64,000 nt of DNA from Paenibacillus helianthi (GCF_001909055.1 NZ_LVWI01000041.1:1-64000), one strand, 5' to 3'; counted from the first letter of the stretch, positions 53,617 through 62,024 are shown. A program made the numbers and translations. Notes: a model not told the origin generated them from the letters alone.

Positions 53617-54355
53617 TTAAAAGAATCGTTGATAAAGCTCTCTCCGACGTTCGCCGCGGAGCTGTGCGTACATTTGAGTGGTCGATGCTTTCTCATGACC
53701 TAGGATACCTTGGATGAAATCTAAGGGGGCACCGTTATCAAGGAGCTGACATGCATAAGTATGTCGAAAGCGATGCGGGTATACGTTCGCTTCAATTTCT
53801 CCCCGATCTGCAAGCCGTTTTAAGGCCCACCTAATTGTAGGTATGATTCGTTTTGTTGGTTGCGTATCGGTAACAAACAAGGCTTTGCAGGAGTCCTCAC
53901 GGCTGGTCAGTACTTCTTTATCTGTCGTAAAGTAAACTTCTCTTTGCTTCAATCCCTTGCCATTAACGATTGCTGAGCAGTTCTCCCAGTTAAGATCCTC
54001 GATGTTGATCTTCTCCACCTCTCCAACCCGGCAGCCGGTGCTGTAGAGAAACTCCAACAGCGCCCTTTCCCTGAGTGACTGACAAGAGATCTTTAAGTGT
54101 ATGACGTCTTCCTCAATCAAAAACTTTGGAATACGCTTATCTAATTTCGGTTCTCTTAATTTTGAGAAGGATATGAAGTCAGATACGTCTCTTCATATGC
54201 GTAACGGAAGAGAGAACGAACAAACCGAATTCGGTGACCCAGGCTGCTCGGCTTCAAACGATCAGCTTGTTTTACCATGTACTCCTTCATCATCCTATTC
54301 TTCACTTTAACCACAGGATGAAATCCTGCGAATTCATGAGTCTGAGTGAGGAAAC
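53617..54355 (-). pseudogene. Tyrosine recombinase, frameshifted
   Basis: The catalytic half (54120-53617) is complete: Arg in STGCRVGE, HRFR (His-x-x-Arg), His in LGHEKASTTQMYAQ with the nucleophile Tyr. The core-binding N-terminal half is readable in another frame (54355-54150, e.g. FHPVVKVKNRMMKEYMVKQA and RFVRSLFRYAYEETYLTSYP) and ends at a stop. Joining the two needs a one-base shift at the CTCAAAATTAAG run near 54158, giving SYPSQ then KLREPKLDKRIPKFLIEEDV. Length would then be ~245 residues. The gene is probably inactive. It is of the XerC/integrase type and could once have acted on the boundary motifs. Confidence 0.75.
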
Positions 54356-54393
54356 TGAATCATTTCGAGGGAGCGTAACATAAACACGCTCGA

Positions 54394-54981
54394 TTAAGAC
54401 TGAAAGTTTAGCATTCGATAATTATTCTTTATGTAGTTATAGCCCAAGTAAATAGTCAAAATTAATGCAATGTACATAAGTACTTGATCGATACGAATTT
54501 CTGTGATGTAACTGAATGGGCGATTATTTAATAGAACTGCTGATATTGCAATAACTTGAAATACCATCTTTATTTTTCCGTATTGATCAGCTTGCATTGC
54601 GATTTTTTGAGATGATGCCACAATTCTAATCCCTGTAATTATGATTTCCCTTGCTATAATAGCAAAAGCTACCCAAGTATATATTAACTGTTCGCTTACC
54701 ATTAAGATCAACGCTGCGCAGATGAGCAGTTTATCTGCTAATGGATCCAACAGCTTTCCGAGATTCGTTATCTGATTATATTTCCTGGCGATATACCCAT
54801 CCAATTTATCAGTGGAAGAAGCAAGTATAAATATTGCTGTGGCATAATAAATTCCATATATATCCAAATGGTGTATAATTGGGTTTTTGCTGATTAACCA
54901 TTCAGGATATATGGGAAAGAGCAGAATGAAGATGGGAATTAATAATATTCGTGCGATGGTTATTTTATTTGCTAAATTCAT
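54394..54981 (-). CDS. pgsA: CDP-diacylglycerol-glycerol-3-phosphate 3-phosphatidyltransferase (PgsA)
   Basis: A 195-residue membrane enzyme making phosphatidylglycerol phosphate, the precursor of phosphatidylglycerol. The CDP-alcohol phosphotransferase motif is intact: DKLDGYIARKYNQITNLGK then LLDPLADK (D-x2-DG-x2-AR-x8-G-x3-D-x3-D). About five helices. AAGGAGGTTACAC precedes the ATG. A housekeeping copy is expected elsewhere in the genome, so this is probably a second, cargo-borne enzyme. Phosphatidylglycerol is also the donor for the LTA synthase-type enzyme next to the element, a suggestive but possibly accidental link. Confidence 0.88.
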   Translation of the reverse strand: MNLANKITIARILLIPIFILLFPIYPEWLISKNPIIHHLDIYGIYYATAIFILASSTDKLDGYIARKYNQITNLGKLLDPLADKLLICAALILMVSEQLIYTWVAFAIIAREIIITGIRIVASSQKIAMQADQYGKIKMVFQVIAISAVLLNNRPFSYITEIRIDQVLMYIALILTIYLGYNYIKNNYRMLNFQS

Positions 54982-55052
54982 GTGTAACCTCCTTCATGAT
55001 ATTTTAAAATATTGTATCATAATCCATAATATATCAGTAGATGCTATCAAAT

Positions 55053-55147
55053 AATCCTGGCCGTTAGTTGAATAAAGGCAGCCGTCGCGTTTACTGACCG
55101 GCTGCCTTATCGTGTTTGAGCTAGCGTTTCCAGTTAGCGTAGTAAAC
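55053..55147 (-). repeat. Full boundary element: motif, hairpin, motif
   Basis: Minus strand: CGCTAACTGGAAACGCTAGC (A side, 55118-55147), then an AAGGCAGCCG/CGGCTGCCTT hairpin (55075-55108), then TTCAACTAACGGCCAGGATT (B side, 55053-55075). This is the clearest copy and defines the layout. It separates the GNAT and pgsA genes with 50-75 bases on either side. Confidence 0.75.
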
Positions 55148-55221
55148 ATTAACTTTTATTAAGGATAAGGTTCTCTGCGCTCTCAGGATTGATAGTTTCT
55201 AAGGGGTACTTTCTACTGTAC

Positions 55222-56019
55222 CTAAAAACTTACTTTTAAAAGCCTGGTCTTGCTTACAAAACCCGAGCTCTCCAAAGTTGATTTAGAATTATGATTATAA
55301 TACCAGCAACCGGGCAGCGGTTTCTTACCATTTTCTGCGCAGATGTTTTTTAAGTAGATAATAATGCTTCTCCCAGCACCCTTTTCACGATGTTCCGGCA
55401 TGACATACATTCCGGTGGCATTATAGTCAGTAAAAACCCTTACTTCTTCACGCAAACCATAACCTAAGACTTCATCCCTGACACTAAGCTCATATATCTC
55501 AAATAATAATCCGTCTTTTTTAACCTTATCGGTATTAATCTCTTCAAAAAAGCCTCTTGTAATTTCATTTACTTCCGCCCACCTATCTTCGGATACAAGC
55601 CTAAAATTCGATTTTGAAAATTCAGGCGGTCTCACATCAACTCCGCTTTCTTCAAAAATAAATGCCTGTATTTCAATCTCTTTATGGTTTTCAATGCACA
55701 AAGATAAAAATAACTCATCACATGTTGGAACATAGGCAGTCTCAATACTATATTCTTTAATAACTTTATCAAATAAACTTTGTGCATATATACAATTGCG
55801 TTTTTGAATATAAAACTGCGTTAACAACACGTCTTTGTGAATTGCAAAATACCCTATCATTGCTCCATCTATTCGAATTTCATAAAAATTTGAATCTAAT
55901 ATGTGGTCTTCTAAAAAATTATCATATACACCGGATAAGGATTCTAGGTATTGTAAAAACATTCTGCGACATTCGTAATAAGATGAACTCATAAACAAAA
56001 CATTTTGCGGTGATTTCAA
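55222..56019 (-). CDS. GNAT family N-acetyltransferase
   Basis: A 265-residue protein with the acetyl-CoA-binding core near the C-terminus: TGMYVMPEHREKGAGRSIII (motif A, R-x2-G-x-G-like) and WYYNHNSKSTLESSGFVSKT (motif B). The N-terminal ~120 residues form a second, degenerate GNAT-like half (IRIDGAMIGYFAIHKDVLLT), as seen in two-domain acetyltransferases. Substrate unknown. No strong ribosome binding site is seen (AGGGAGTG a few bases upstream). First gene of the cargo array. Confidence 0.8.
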   Translation of the reverse strand: MKSPQNVLFMSSSYYECRRMFLQYLESLSGVYDNFLEDHILDSNFYEIRIDGAMIGYFAIHKDVLLTQFYIQKRNCIYAQSLFDKVIKEYSIETAYVPTCDELFLSLCIENHKEIEIQAFIFEESGVDVRPPEFSKSNFRLVSEDRWAEVNEITRGFFEEINTDKVKKDGLLFEIYELSVRDEVLGYGLREEVRVFTDYNATGMYVMPEHREKGAGRSIIIYLKNICAENGKKPLPGCWYYNHNSKSTLESSGFVSKTRLLKVSF

Positions 56020-56263
56020 GTGTTCACTCCCTTAAATAAAATTAATCGCCATTTACAACCACTAGAAGACAAGCCCCTGCCACACAAGGACGATTTCGCC
56101 TATTAAGCCAAACCATAGATAACTTGGGCTGTTACGTCTCTCTATTACAAACGATTATACACTACATCCAAATAAATACATGGTGGTTATTAGTTATAAC
56201 TAAACTTTCTAGTTAATTAGTATTTTAGCGACAACGAAATGCTGATGGAAATCTATCCATCGC

Positions 56264-56294
56264 CACGCTATCCTGCCCGTTAGCTTAATGAATT
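56264..56294 (-). repeat. Boundary motif copy, at the right end
   Basis: Minus strand: TTCATTAAGCTAACGGGCAG then GATAGCGTG. It overlaps the weak third TnsB-type site, so the array reaches the transposon end. The ~240 bases between it and the GNAT start hold nothing I recognise. Confidence 0.7.
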
Positions 56295-56358
56295 ATTGTC
56301 TAATTTTCTCAGTTTACAACTTTATTTGCCCAGTCTAACACTTTATTTTCCTTTGACA
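56289..56358 (-). other. Tn7-R-like end with contiguous TnsB-type sites
   Basis: Reading inward from TGT at 56358: AAAATAAAGTGTTAGACTG (56349-56331), then CAAATAAAGTTGTAAACTG (56328-56310), exactly 21 bases apart, then a weak third in phase at 56307-56289. Contiguous sites are the Tn7 right-end pattern; Tn7 itself contains ATAGTTGTAAACTG in its ends. Confidence 0.85.
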
Positions 56359-56363
56359 CTGGG
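56359..56363. repeat. 5-bp target-site duplication, right copy (CTGGG)
   Basis: Direct repeat of the CTGGG at 51630-51634, touching the ACA tip of the element. Confidence 0.85.
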
Positions 56364-56432
56364 CACTTAATAAGGTCAGCGGAATAGTATATCCCAACTA
56401 GACCCAATCAAAGGATAAGTGAGGAATGCCTT

Positions 56433-57239
56433 ATGGAGCACTGGATTAGAGTAGAACCGAATGTGAATGTATATGTCAATGATATCAATCCGCTGGGCAG
56501 AAAAACGATTGTGTTCATCCATGGCTGGCCTGCAAACCATAAAATGTTCGAATATCAATACAATTCTCTGGTGCCCCTGGGGTATCGTTGTATCGGGATA
56601 GACATGCGCGGATTCGGCAATTCGGATAAACCGCTGGACGGATACAACTACAACCGGTTAGCGGATGATATCCGGTGTGTGATCGGAGCTTTGGGGCTCC
56701 GCGATATTACATTAGCCGGGCACTCCACCGGAGGAGCAGTAACGATCCGATATATGGCCCGGCACAACGGATATGGTGTTTCCAAGCTTGCGCTGTTTGC
56801 GTCGGCAGCCCCCAGTCTGATTCAGCGGCCGGGTTTCCCCTATGGCACCACCAAAGAAGCGATTGAGCAGATCATACAGGCAACTTATCAGGATCGCCCC
56901 AAGATGCTCCGTGACTTCGGAGAACAATTTTTCTACCAAAAGGTTTCTGAGCCGTTCTCGGATTGGTTTTTCCAATTAGGGTTGCAAGCGGCAAGCTGGT
57001 CCACGATAGCCGTCTCCAGAGCCTGGATCGCCGAAGAATTATTTGTTGATCTTCCAAAAGTGCACGTACCCACATTGATTCTTCATGGCATTCATGATCA
57101 AGTATGTCTATATCCGCTGGCTGTGGCGCAGAATCAAGGGATACGAAATTCGGTGCTTGTGCCCTTTGAGAACAGCGGCCACGGACTTTTTTATGACGAA
57201 CGTGAGAGATTCAACCGGGAGCTATCCAGATTTGCCTAG
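56433..57239 (+). CDS. Alpha/beta hydrolase
   Basis: A 268-residue hydrolase with HGWPANHKMFEYQYNSLVPL (oxyanion HGxP), DMRGFGNSDKPLDGY, the nucleophile elbow GHSTGG, the Asp-bearing LILHGIHDQV and the catalytic His in ENSGHGLFYDE. A full triad is visible. The type is close to haloperoxidase/dienelactone-like esterases. GAGGAATGCCTT precedes the ATG. The Tn7-like element inserted 70 bases upstream and may have displaced its promoter. Confidence 0.88.
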   Translation: MEHWIRVEPNVNVYVNDINPLGRKTIVFIHGWPANHKMFEYQYNSLVPLGYRCIGIDMRGFGNSDKPLDGYNYNRLADDIRCVIGALGLRDITLAGHSTGGAVTIRYMARHNGYGVSKLALFASAAPSLIQRPGFPYGTTKEAIEQIIQATYQDRPKMLRDFGEQFFYQKVSEPFSDWFFQLGLQAASWSTIAVSRAWIAEELFVDLPKVHVPTLILHGIHDQVCLYPLAVAQNQGIRNSVLVPFENSGHGLFYDERERFNRELSRFA

Positions 57240-57292
57240 CAGATTACAGCTGGACTGTCGGACTGATCACAATCTCCTTTACTCAGGTATCC

Positions 57293-58195
57293 TCAGCGAA
57301 ACACTACTTTATTATACTTCCACGTCTTCCCGTAATTCTGGCTAGTCAAATAGACCGTACCCACTACATTACCTGCTCCATCCTTACTGAGTAGTATAGG
57401 GAACTGTCCTGTTGCCCCATCGAATACCGGAGAGAGCGGCGTCAAGCTATAGTCTGCAAAACCATCGGGCAGCTTGATATGAAGCTTAGTCCAGCTCTTC
57501 CCTCCGTCCTGCGTCCAGCATATGGCCGGTTGGAAATCTGTTTCATATCTGAACCCTAAAAACCCGATCTTGTCGTTGACAAAGCCTGCTCCGGTTAATA
57601 CTCTTGCGTATACTGTATTGGCATTCCCCTTCACTTCACTCCAAGACTTCCCGCCATCTTTTGTCTTGTAGATATAATGATTTTCACTGCCCATCCCGTT
57701 GAATCTGCTGAGCACTATCCAGCCTTCATTTTTGGAAATGAATCCGATGTTTTTGGTCGTGCCGATGAGCTCTTTTGTCACTGGGTACGTATTCCATGTT
57801 TTCCCCTGATTATTGGAGATAAGCACCTGAACCGGAGTTCCCCTGGAGCCTCCATAAGTAATAGCTGTTTTGTCTATGGAGATAAAAAAACCCGTTTCAT
57901 GTTCGGACATTCCCGAGTCTTCTCGATAGCCCGGGATCAGGGTCAATGGGGCTTTGACCTTCGATTTGCCGTTGCTGTATGAAATGATCACATGACCATC
58001 CTTGTCGAGCGAATACGAATGACCGGCATTATAGGCAATGACCTGCTCCCCTGCCGAATCGCGTGTATATACCGTCCCCGGTTTGAGCGCTACACTGCTG
58101 CCCTCGCTGATTCCGGAGACAAACATTGCCGATAACGATATCAATAGCAACGCTCCAAACCAAGGGATTTTCCTCAACCAGAATCCTCTCCGCAT
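57293..58195 (-). CDS. Secreted Asp-box (BNR) beta-propeller protein
   Basis: About 300 residues with an N-terminal signal or anchor (IPWFGALLLISLSAMFVSGI) and repeated Asp-box motifs of sialidase/photosystem-stability-type propellers: SNNQGKTWNTY, TKDGGKSWSEV, TQDGGKSWTKL and SQNYGKTWKYN. No catalytic residues of sialidases are evident. AGGAGGAGGA places the ATG at 58195 as the start rather than the TTG at 58201. Role unknown, extracellular. Confidence 0.8.
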   Translation of the reverse strand: MRRGFWLRKIPWFGALLLISLSAMFVSGISEGSSVALKPGTVYTRDSAGEQVIAYNAGHSYSLDKDGHVIISYSNGKSKVKAPLTLIPGYREDSGMSEHETGFFISIDKTAITYGGSRGTPVQVLISNNQGKTWNTYPVTKELIGTTKNIGFISKNEGWIVLSRFNGMGSENHYIYKTKDGGKSWSEVKGNANTVYARVLTGAGFVNDKIGFLGFRYETDFQPAICWTQDGGKSWTKLHIKLPDGFADYSLTPLSPVFDGATGQFPILLSKDGAGNVVGTVYLTSQNYGKTWKYNKVVFR

Positions 58196-58503
58196 TACCA
58201 ATCCTCCTCCTATATTCCTGTATATTTCTCACAATAAACGATTGTCCTGCTGTAAAAGTGGCATAAAGTTATCATTCTCAATACTATTTTGTAAAACATT
58301 CCTGTTCGCCTAAAGTATCCAATCGGTATGCACAGTACTGCAGTATTTTGCTTTTGGAGGAACTCCTATTAGTCTAGTAGTCAAGACACAGAGACATCTC
58401 CGCGCAGAGAGGACTATATGAATGGACAAAAAAATGCTGGATGCCCTAAAAGAAACTCTACCATCATACGAATTCCGAATATGACGTAGAACGTGGAGTT
58501 AGC

Positions 58504-59286
58504 TTGTATCGAACGGATACCCTGGAGCCTGCTGAGCGCAAGCAGTTGGAGCAGTACAGGTGGGAGGCCAATGACACGCATGAAATTACACATCATGATA
58601 TCAACCGGATGCTGATTGCTCTCCAATCGGACGGGCGTGCCAGCTGGTCCCGTATCGCGGGAGCTTTTATTGCGGGGGTTGGCGGAAGTTTCCCCAGGGG
58701 CGTTTCTTCTCTCATGAGTTATCAGCGGATGATCCATATGCAGGAGCATGATTACGAACAAGCCGAACGCTTTGTGTGCTGCAAATACTGCGGGTTCCAT
58801 CGCGATCAATGGGAGAACCTGTCCCGGATCAGGTACGCTATTCATTTAGGTAACACCTACGGCAGCACCACTGGGGCATATACGGATCTTACCGAATTAT
58901 ATGAATTATTGGAGCGTGGGTATGGGTCCCCGAAGAGCGAAGATATTCAACTGTTTAAACAGCTCCTAGAGATGCTTGAAGCAGCGGCAGATGAAGAAAC
59001 ACCCGGCCAATTCGAGAAACGTCTGACTTCGTCCAAGCTGCTCAAAGGAACCGCAGGCACACGCAGGGACATTCTGCAATCGCTAGCCATGTTAGGTGTA
59101 CTCCCGAACGCCATCCTACCGCTAGCCCCAGGTTATTGGACGAATATTGAAGAGATCCTGAATGGGGAGCATGAATTAAACAATACCAAAGGCCGCTCCG
59201 ATATGGAGATGCCTTGGGCTGGCTGGCAAGGCAAGCTTGGCGTGAACAGAGATATTCTGGTTCAGCTGTTTGGAGAGTATATTTAG
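58504..59286 (+). CDS. Hypothetical protein, probably frameshifted near its start
   Basis: A 260-residue frame from a TTG, with GGAG 5 bases upstream, encoding an otherwise unrecognised soluble protein with a CCKYCGFH zinc-knuckle-like cysteine pair and helical segments. Just upstream, an ATG at 58422 with GAGAGGAC before it opens MDKKMLDALKETLPSYE, then stops; the frames meet at GAATTCCGAATAT, and the 58504 frame reads back to EYDVERGVSLYRTD. The original gene probably began at 58422 and lost its frame. The TTG may be a salvage start. The rest of 58202-58421 shows nothing I recognise. Confidence 0.6.
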   Translation: MYRTDTLEPAERKQLEQYRWEANDTHEITHHDINRMLIALQSDGRASWSRIAGAFIAGVGGSFPRGVSSLMSYQRMIHMQEHDYEQAERFVCCKYCGFHRDQWENLSRIRYAIHLGNTYGSTTGAYTDLTELYELLERGYGSPKSEDIQLFKQLLEMLEAAADEETPGQFEKRLTSSKLLKGTAGTRRDILQSLAMLGVLPNAILPLAPGYWTNIEEILNGEHELNNTKGRSDMEMPWAGWQGKLGVNRDILVQLFGEYI

Positions 59287-59304
59287 ATGCTATTCGCATC
59301 TTTT
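59285..59304 (+). terminator. Compact terminator overlapping the stop codon
   Basis: AGATGC-TATTC-GCATCT followed by TTTTG; the TAG stop at 59284-59286 overlaps its left arm. Confidence 0.65.
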
Positions 59305-59310
59305 GATTCC

Positions 59311-60333
59311 TTATGGCTTCCAGTAAACGTAATACGTCCCCAGCAATGAGCTAACTTCATCCATTAGCGGATAAGACGGAAGAGATTGAACTGATGCTGC
59401 CCGGCGGGTAATTAGCGGTTCTGAGAGATAGAGCTTATTTCGGACAATGATATGTGAATTAGCAGGAAGATTGCTTGCACTGCGGGTGACCTTGATTTCA
59501 TGCGGGTGATAAAAAAGACGGTACGCTTCTTCACAAGTCTGCCTGGCGTCAAGCAAAATAGATTGAACTCTGGCATCCGTCATTCCTAGAAGTGATTCAA
59601 CTGAAACTATATTTGCTTCAAGTAGAATCGAAACCAGATGCTTCAAAATTGCGTTCGGCCCGATATTTACTACAGAACAATGAAACCTTGCCTCGGAAAG
59701 GATACATTGCAGCACTGTTTCGGCAGTCTCGACATCCATCGTGATGTGATTGCCTTCCCTTGTGATTTGGCCTAAGAGCATTCCCGGCAACGGAACGAGT
59801 CCTGTCATTTGTGCACTCCTCAGCCATGAATCCAGATGGTCCAAATGGACTTTGTTTTCTTTATTTCTTAAAGGACTTGCGGTATTGCCTTCTATTAAAT
59901 CTAATATAGCAACTGGATCGACATTGTATCCTGCAAGGATATCACCAATCTCAGAGGAGAATAACAGCTCACGGGTTCTTGTATGATGATCGATCCCTTC
60001 GATCTGCTCCAGTACATGGCTAAAGGGACTGTGTCCGATGTCATGCAGAAGCGCTGCAATCCTAAGCTCAGCCGATTCCGGACAAAAATAGGCAATGAGA
60101 GAGAACACGCCAATGGTGTGCTGCAGACGTGTTGCCACATGCTGAGTATTGATGTAGCTGCAGCCGTTATGGTGAATGAAATGCAGCCTGCGTACAGGAG
60201 ATGATTGCAGCAGGGCATCTTCGATTTTCGTTAACCTTGTCCTAAGTCCCCACACCGGTTCCCATATTTCTCTTCCGCCCGTTATCTGGGCGCTGTATTC
60301 ATAGATGATCTGGCTCAAACTCCTGCCCCCCAT
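59311..60333 (-). CDS. HD-domain phosphohydrolase (dNTPase-like)
   Basis: A 340-residue protein. The HD motifs are present: RLQHTIGVFSLIAYF (first His), AALLHDIGHSPFSHVLEQ (HD plus second metal-binding His) and DHLDSWLR (last Asp). The overall shape is that of SAMHD1/dGTPase-type deoxynucleotide triphosphohydrolases. Some family members act in phage defence by draining dNTPs, but nothing here shows that. GGAGTAAT precedes the ATG at 60333. Confidence 0.8.
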   Translation of the reverse strand: MGGRSLSQIIYEYSAQITGGREIWEPVWGLRTRLTKIEDALLQSSPVRRLHFIHHNGCSYINTQHVATRLQHTIGVFSLIAYFCPESAELRIAALLHDIGHSPFSHVLEQIEGIDHHTRTRELLFSSEIGDILAGYNVDPVAILDLIEGNTASPLRNKENKVHLDHLDSWLRSAQMTGLVPLPGMLLGQITREGNHITMDVETAETVLQCILSEARFHCSVVNIGPNAILKHLVSILLEANIVSVESLLGMTDARVQSILLDARQTCEEAYRLFYHPHEIKVTRSASNLPANSHIIVRNKLYLSEPLITRRAASVQSLPSYPLMDEVSSLLGTYYVYWKP

Positions 60334-60363
60334 ATTACTCCATTGATTGCTCCGTGAAAGGGC

Positions 60364-60816
60364 TTATGTATTCCGTTTATAATCACTGAGACTGGCGGGA
60401 ATATGTCCCGCTCCAAGTATTATGCTGAAGATAAGCAGATAGCCGGAGTGCAGAATCACTGAAGCGGACAGAAAATAGAGGACCGGACTTAACGCCAAAG
60501 GCACAGGAACACCCATGAGCGGTGTGAACAGCAATCTGTACGCTCTTCCGTTCATGAAGTATCTTCCCCATCCGAAGTAGTACATGCCCAGCGAGAGCAA
60601 CATCACTACCAGAGACAGGACCTCATAAACGTTCTGTAAATGAAGGGAATAGAAAAGTGGAACGGTGATCACACCCATTCGCCCAATGAATTCTGCTCCA
60701 GTCAAAAGAAGATTCCTCGCCGTCTCGCCAGGCATGTTCTGAGGCTCAAATTTGAAAAATAGCAAATTAGGCAGCAATATCATCAGCGGTATTATTAGGC
60801 TTACAGGATGAAACAT
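60364..60816 (-). CDS. Integral membrane protein of unknown function
   Basis: About 150 residues with four to five membrane helices (VSLIIPLMILLPNLLFF, GRMGVITVPLFYSLHL, VLSLVVMLLSLGMYYFGW, VILHSGYLLIFSIILGAG). AGGGGGATCATC supports the ATG at 60816 rather than the TTG at 60834. Same strand as the HD gene, 30 bases upstream of it. Confidence 0.7.
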   Translation of the reverse strand: MFHPVSLIIPLMILLPNLLFFKFEPQNMPGETARNLLLTGAEFIGRMGVITVPLFYSLHLQNVYEVLSLVVMLLSLGMYYFGWGRYFMNGRAYRLLFTPLMGVPVPLALSPVLYFLSASVILHSGYLLIFSIILGAGHIPASLSDYKRNT

Positions 60817-60869
60817 GATGATCCCCCTAACCAAGATTCAAGCATTCCACCTTGAAATCCTTATAGTAA

Positions 60870-61571
60870 TCAATCCACAGGAATGTTAAAGAATTCACCG
60901 TTCTCCCAAACCAGTTCCCCTTCCTTAACTAGAGTCATATTCTCAATATCTGTCTTGGAAGGGTATGTACGTAATACATCTAAACTGGTTTTACTCGTAC
61001 CCGTATTTTTAATACGGTAAACTCCAATCTGCTTATCTTCAGTTTTCAGGATCAGATCATACTGGCGGAAATCCGTTTGTGCCGGTTTGCTTGAAATGAT
61101 ATGCTCGGTGGAATTCTGCAGGTCCAGCCACGCAATAACCGAGCGGTGAAGTCCTGAGCCAAAAGAATATGCATAGACTATATCCACTGTACCGTCTTTA
61201 TTGACATCATAAGGGACAGCGCTTGTTACCCCAAATCCGCCGAACCCCATACCGATCTGCACAGCACTCCCATCAGACACGGCAAAGGTATCCCAGCTCG
61301 AAGTCGCTTCAATATTTTTAAAAAGCTGATGCCCTGTTTGTTCCCAAATGTCAGAGGGGGTGATGTCGATCAGGTGTGAGGCCATTTCACTGGAAGTTGA
61401 TAAGTTCTTATTGGCCAGAATCAATGCACCCGCTTGCTCAGAAGTTAACTTATGGGGGAGCTCTTCCGATACTTTGCCAGATGGGTCACCTGAATCACAA
61501 GAGGTTGCAATACAAGAAACTACAAAACACAATGCCATAATCTGCACTTCTATGGGCAATCTCATTCTCAT
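60870..61571 (-). CDS. Putative lipoprotein
   Basis: About 233 residues. The signal ends at lipobox IATSC (Cys ~25), followed by a Ser/Gly/Asp linker and a ~200-residue beta-rich domain containing a calcium-like loop DVNKDGTVDIVY, typical of VCBS-like repeats. GGAGGTGATACCAGC precedes the ATG at 61571. Surface-anchored in the membrane by acylation; role unknown. Confidence 0.75.
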   Translation of the reverse strand: MRMRLPIEVQIMALCFVVSCIATSCDSGDPSGKVSEELPHKLTSEQAGALILANKNLSTSSEMASHLIDITPSDIWEQTGHQLFKNIEATSSWDTFAVSDGSAVQIGMGFGGFGVTSAVPYDVNKDGTVDIVYAYSFGSGLHRSVIAWLDLQNSTEHIISSKPAQTDFRQYDLILKTEDKQIGVYRIKNTGTSKTSLDVLRTYPSKTDIENMTLVKEGELVWENGEFFNIPVD

Positions 61572-61688
61572 GCTGGTATCACCTCCAATCCATTGATTTT
61601 CCTTATTATAACATATCATCTTCATTAATCGTTGGTGCTAATAACTCGTGAAGAAGGTTCACAAGCACTACAACGGGATTACAAATAT

Positions 61689-62024
61689 TTATTGATTATA
61701 CGTTTCATCTATATGATTTCCATGTATATTTGAAGTTTCAACAAGCTTGTACGTACCTTCTATTTTTTCATATGTATAATTTACATTAGGCTCATCTTTG
61801 AATCTTACGGTAGCCTGATAATCATCAGATTTAAAACTATAGACTCCCTGAACTTTTTGAAATTCATCAACAGAGTATGACCGTTCATTGATAAGATATT
61901 CTCTTACTTCATTTGCAATTCCACTTTTTTTCTGCGGTAATCCTGTCAATAAAAAACAGCTGCCGACTAAAATCACAGCAAGCAGTATTGTTAGAACAAT
62001 AAAGAGTCCTCTTTTTCTATTCAA
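61689..62024 (-). CDS. DUF3139-like membrane-anchored protein
   Basis: 111 residues: one N-terminal membrane helix (GLFIVLTILLAVILVGSCFL) and an outer domain with the family-like VREYLINERSYSVDEFQKVQ and VNYTYEKIEGTYKLVE. GGAGGGG lies before the TTG at 62024, the preferred start over the ATG at 62048. Function unknown; short paralogues are common in bacilli. Confidence 0.7.
   Translation of the reverse strand: MNRKRGLFIVLTILLAVILVGSCFLLTGLPQKKSGIANEVREYLINERSYSVDEFQKVQGVYSFKSDDYQATVRFKDEPNVNYTYEKIEGTYKLVETSNIHGNHIDETYNQ

Larger units (their letters stand above)
51635..56358. mobile_element. Non-autonomous Tn7-like transposon with cassette-like cargo
   Basis: The 4724-bp element begins TGT and ends ACA, with the first AAAATAAAGT site starting exactly 6 bases inside each tip, and CTGGG is duplicated on both sides. 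The left end has three dispersed TnsB-site-like repeats, the right end two good and one weak contiguous repeat with a 21-base period, the asymmetry known from Tn7. Inside are six genes on the minus strand, none resembling tnsA, B, C, D or E, so it must have moved with help from another element. It lies between an LTA synthase-type terminator and an alpha/beta hydrolase gene, not beside glmS. Confidence 0.85.

Noticed and set aside
51801-56294. Classic integron attC sites
   Set aside because: The CTAACGGG motif lacks the paired RYYYAAC and GTTRRRY core sites in the right layout and no integron integrase domain is present; only an analogy is claimed.
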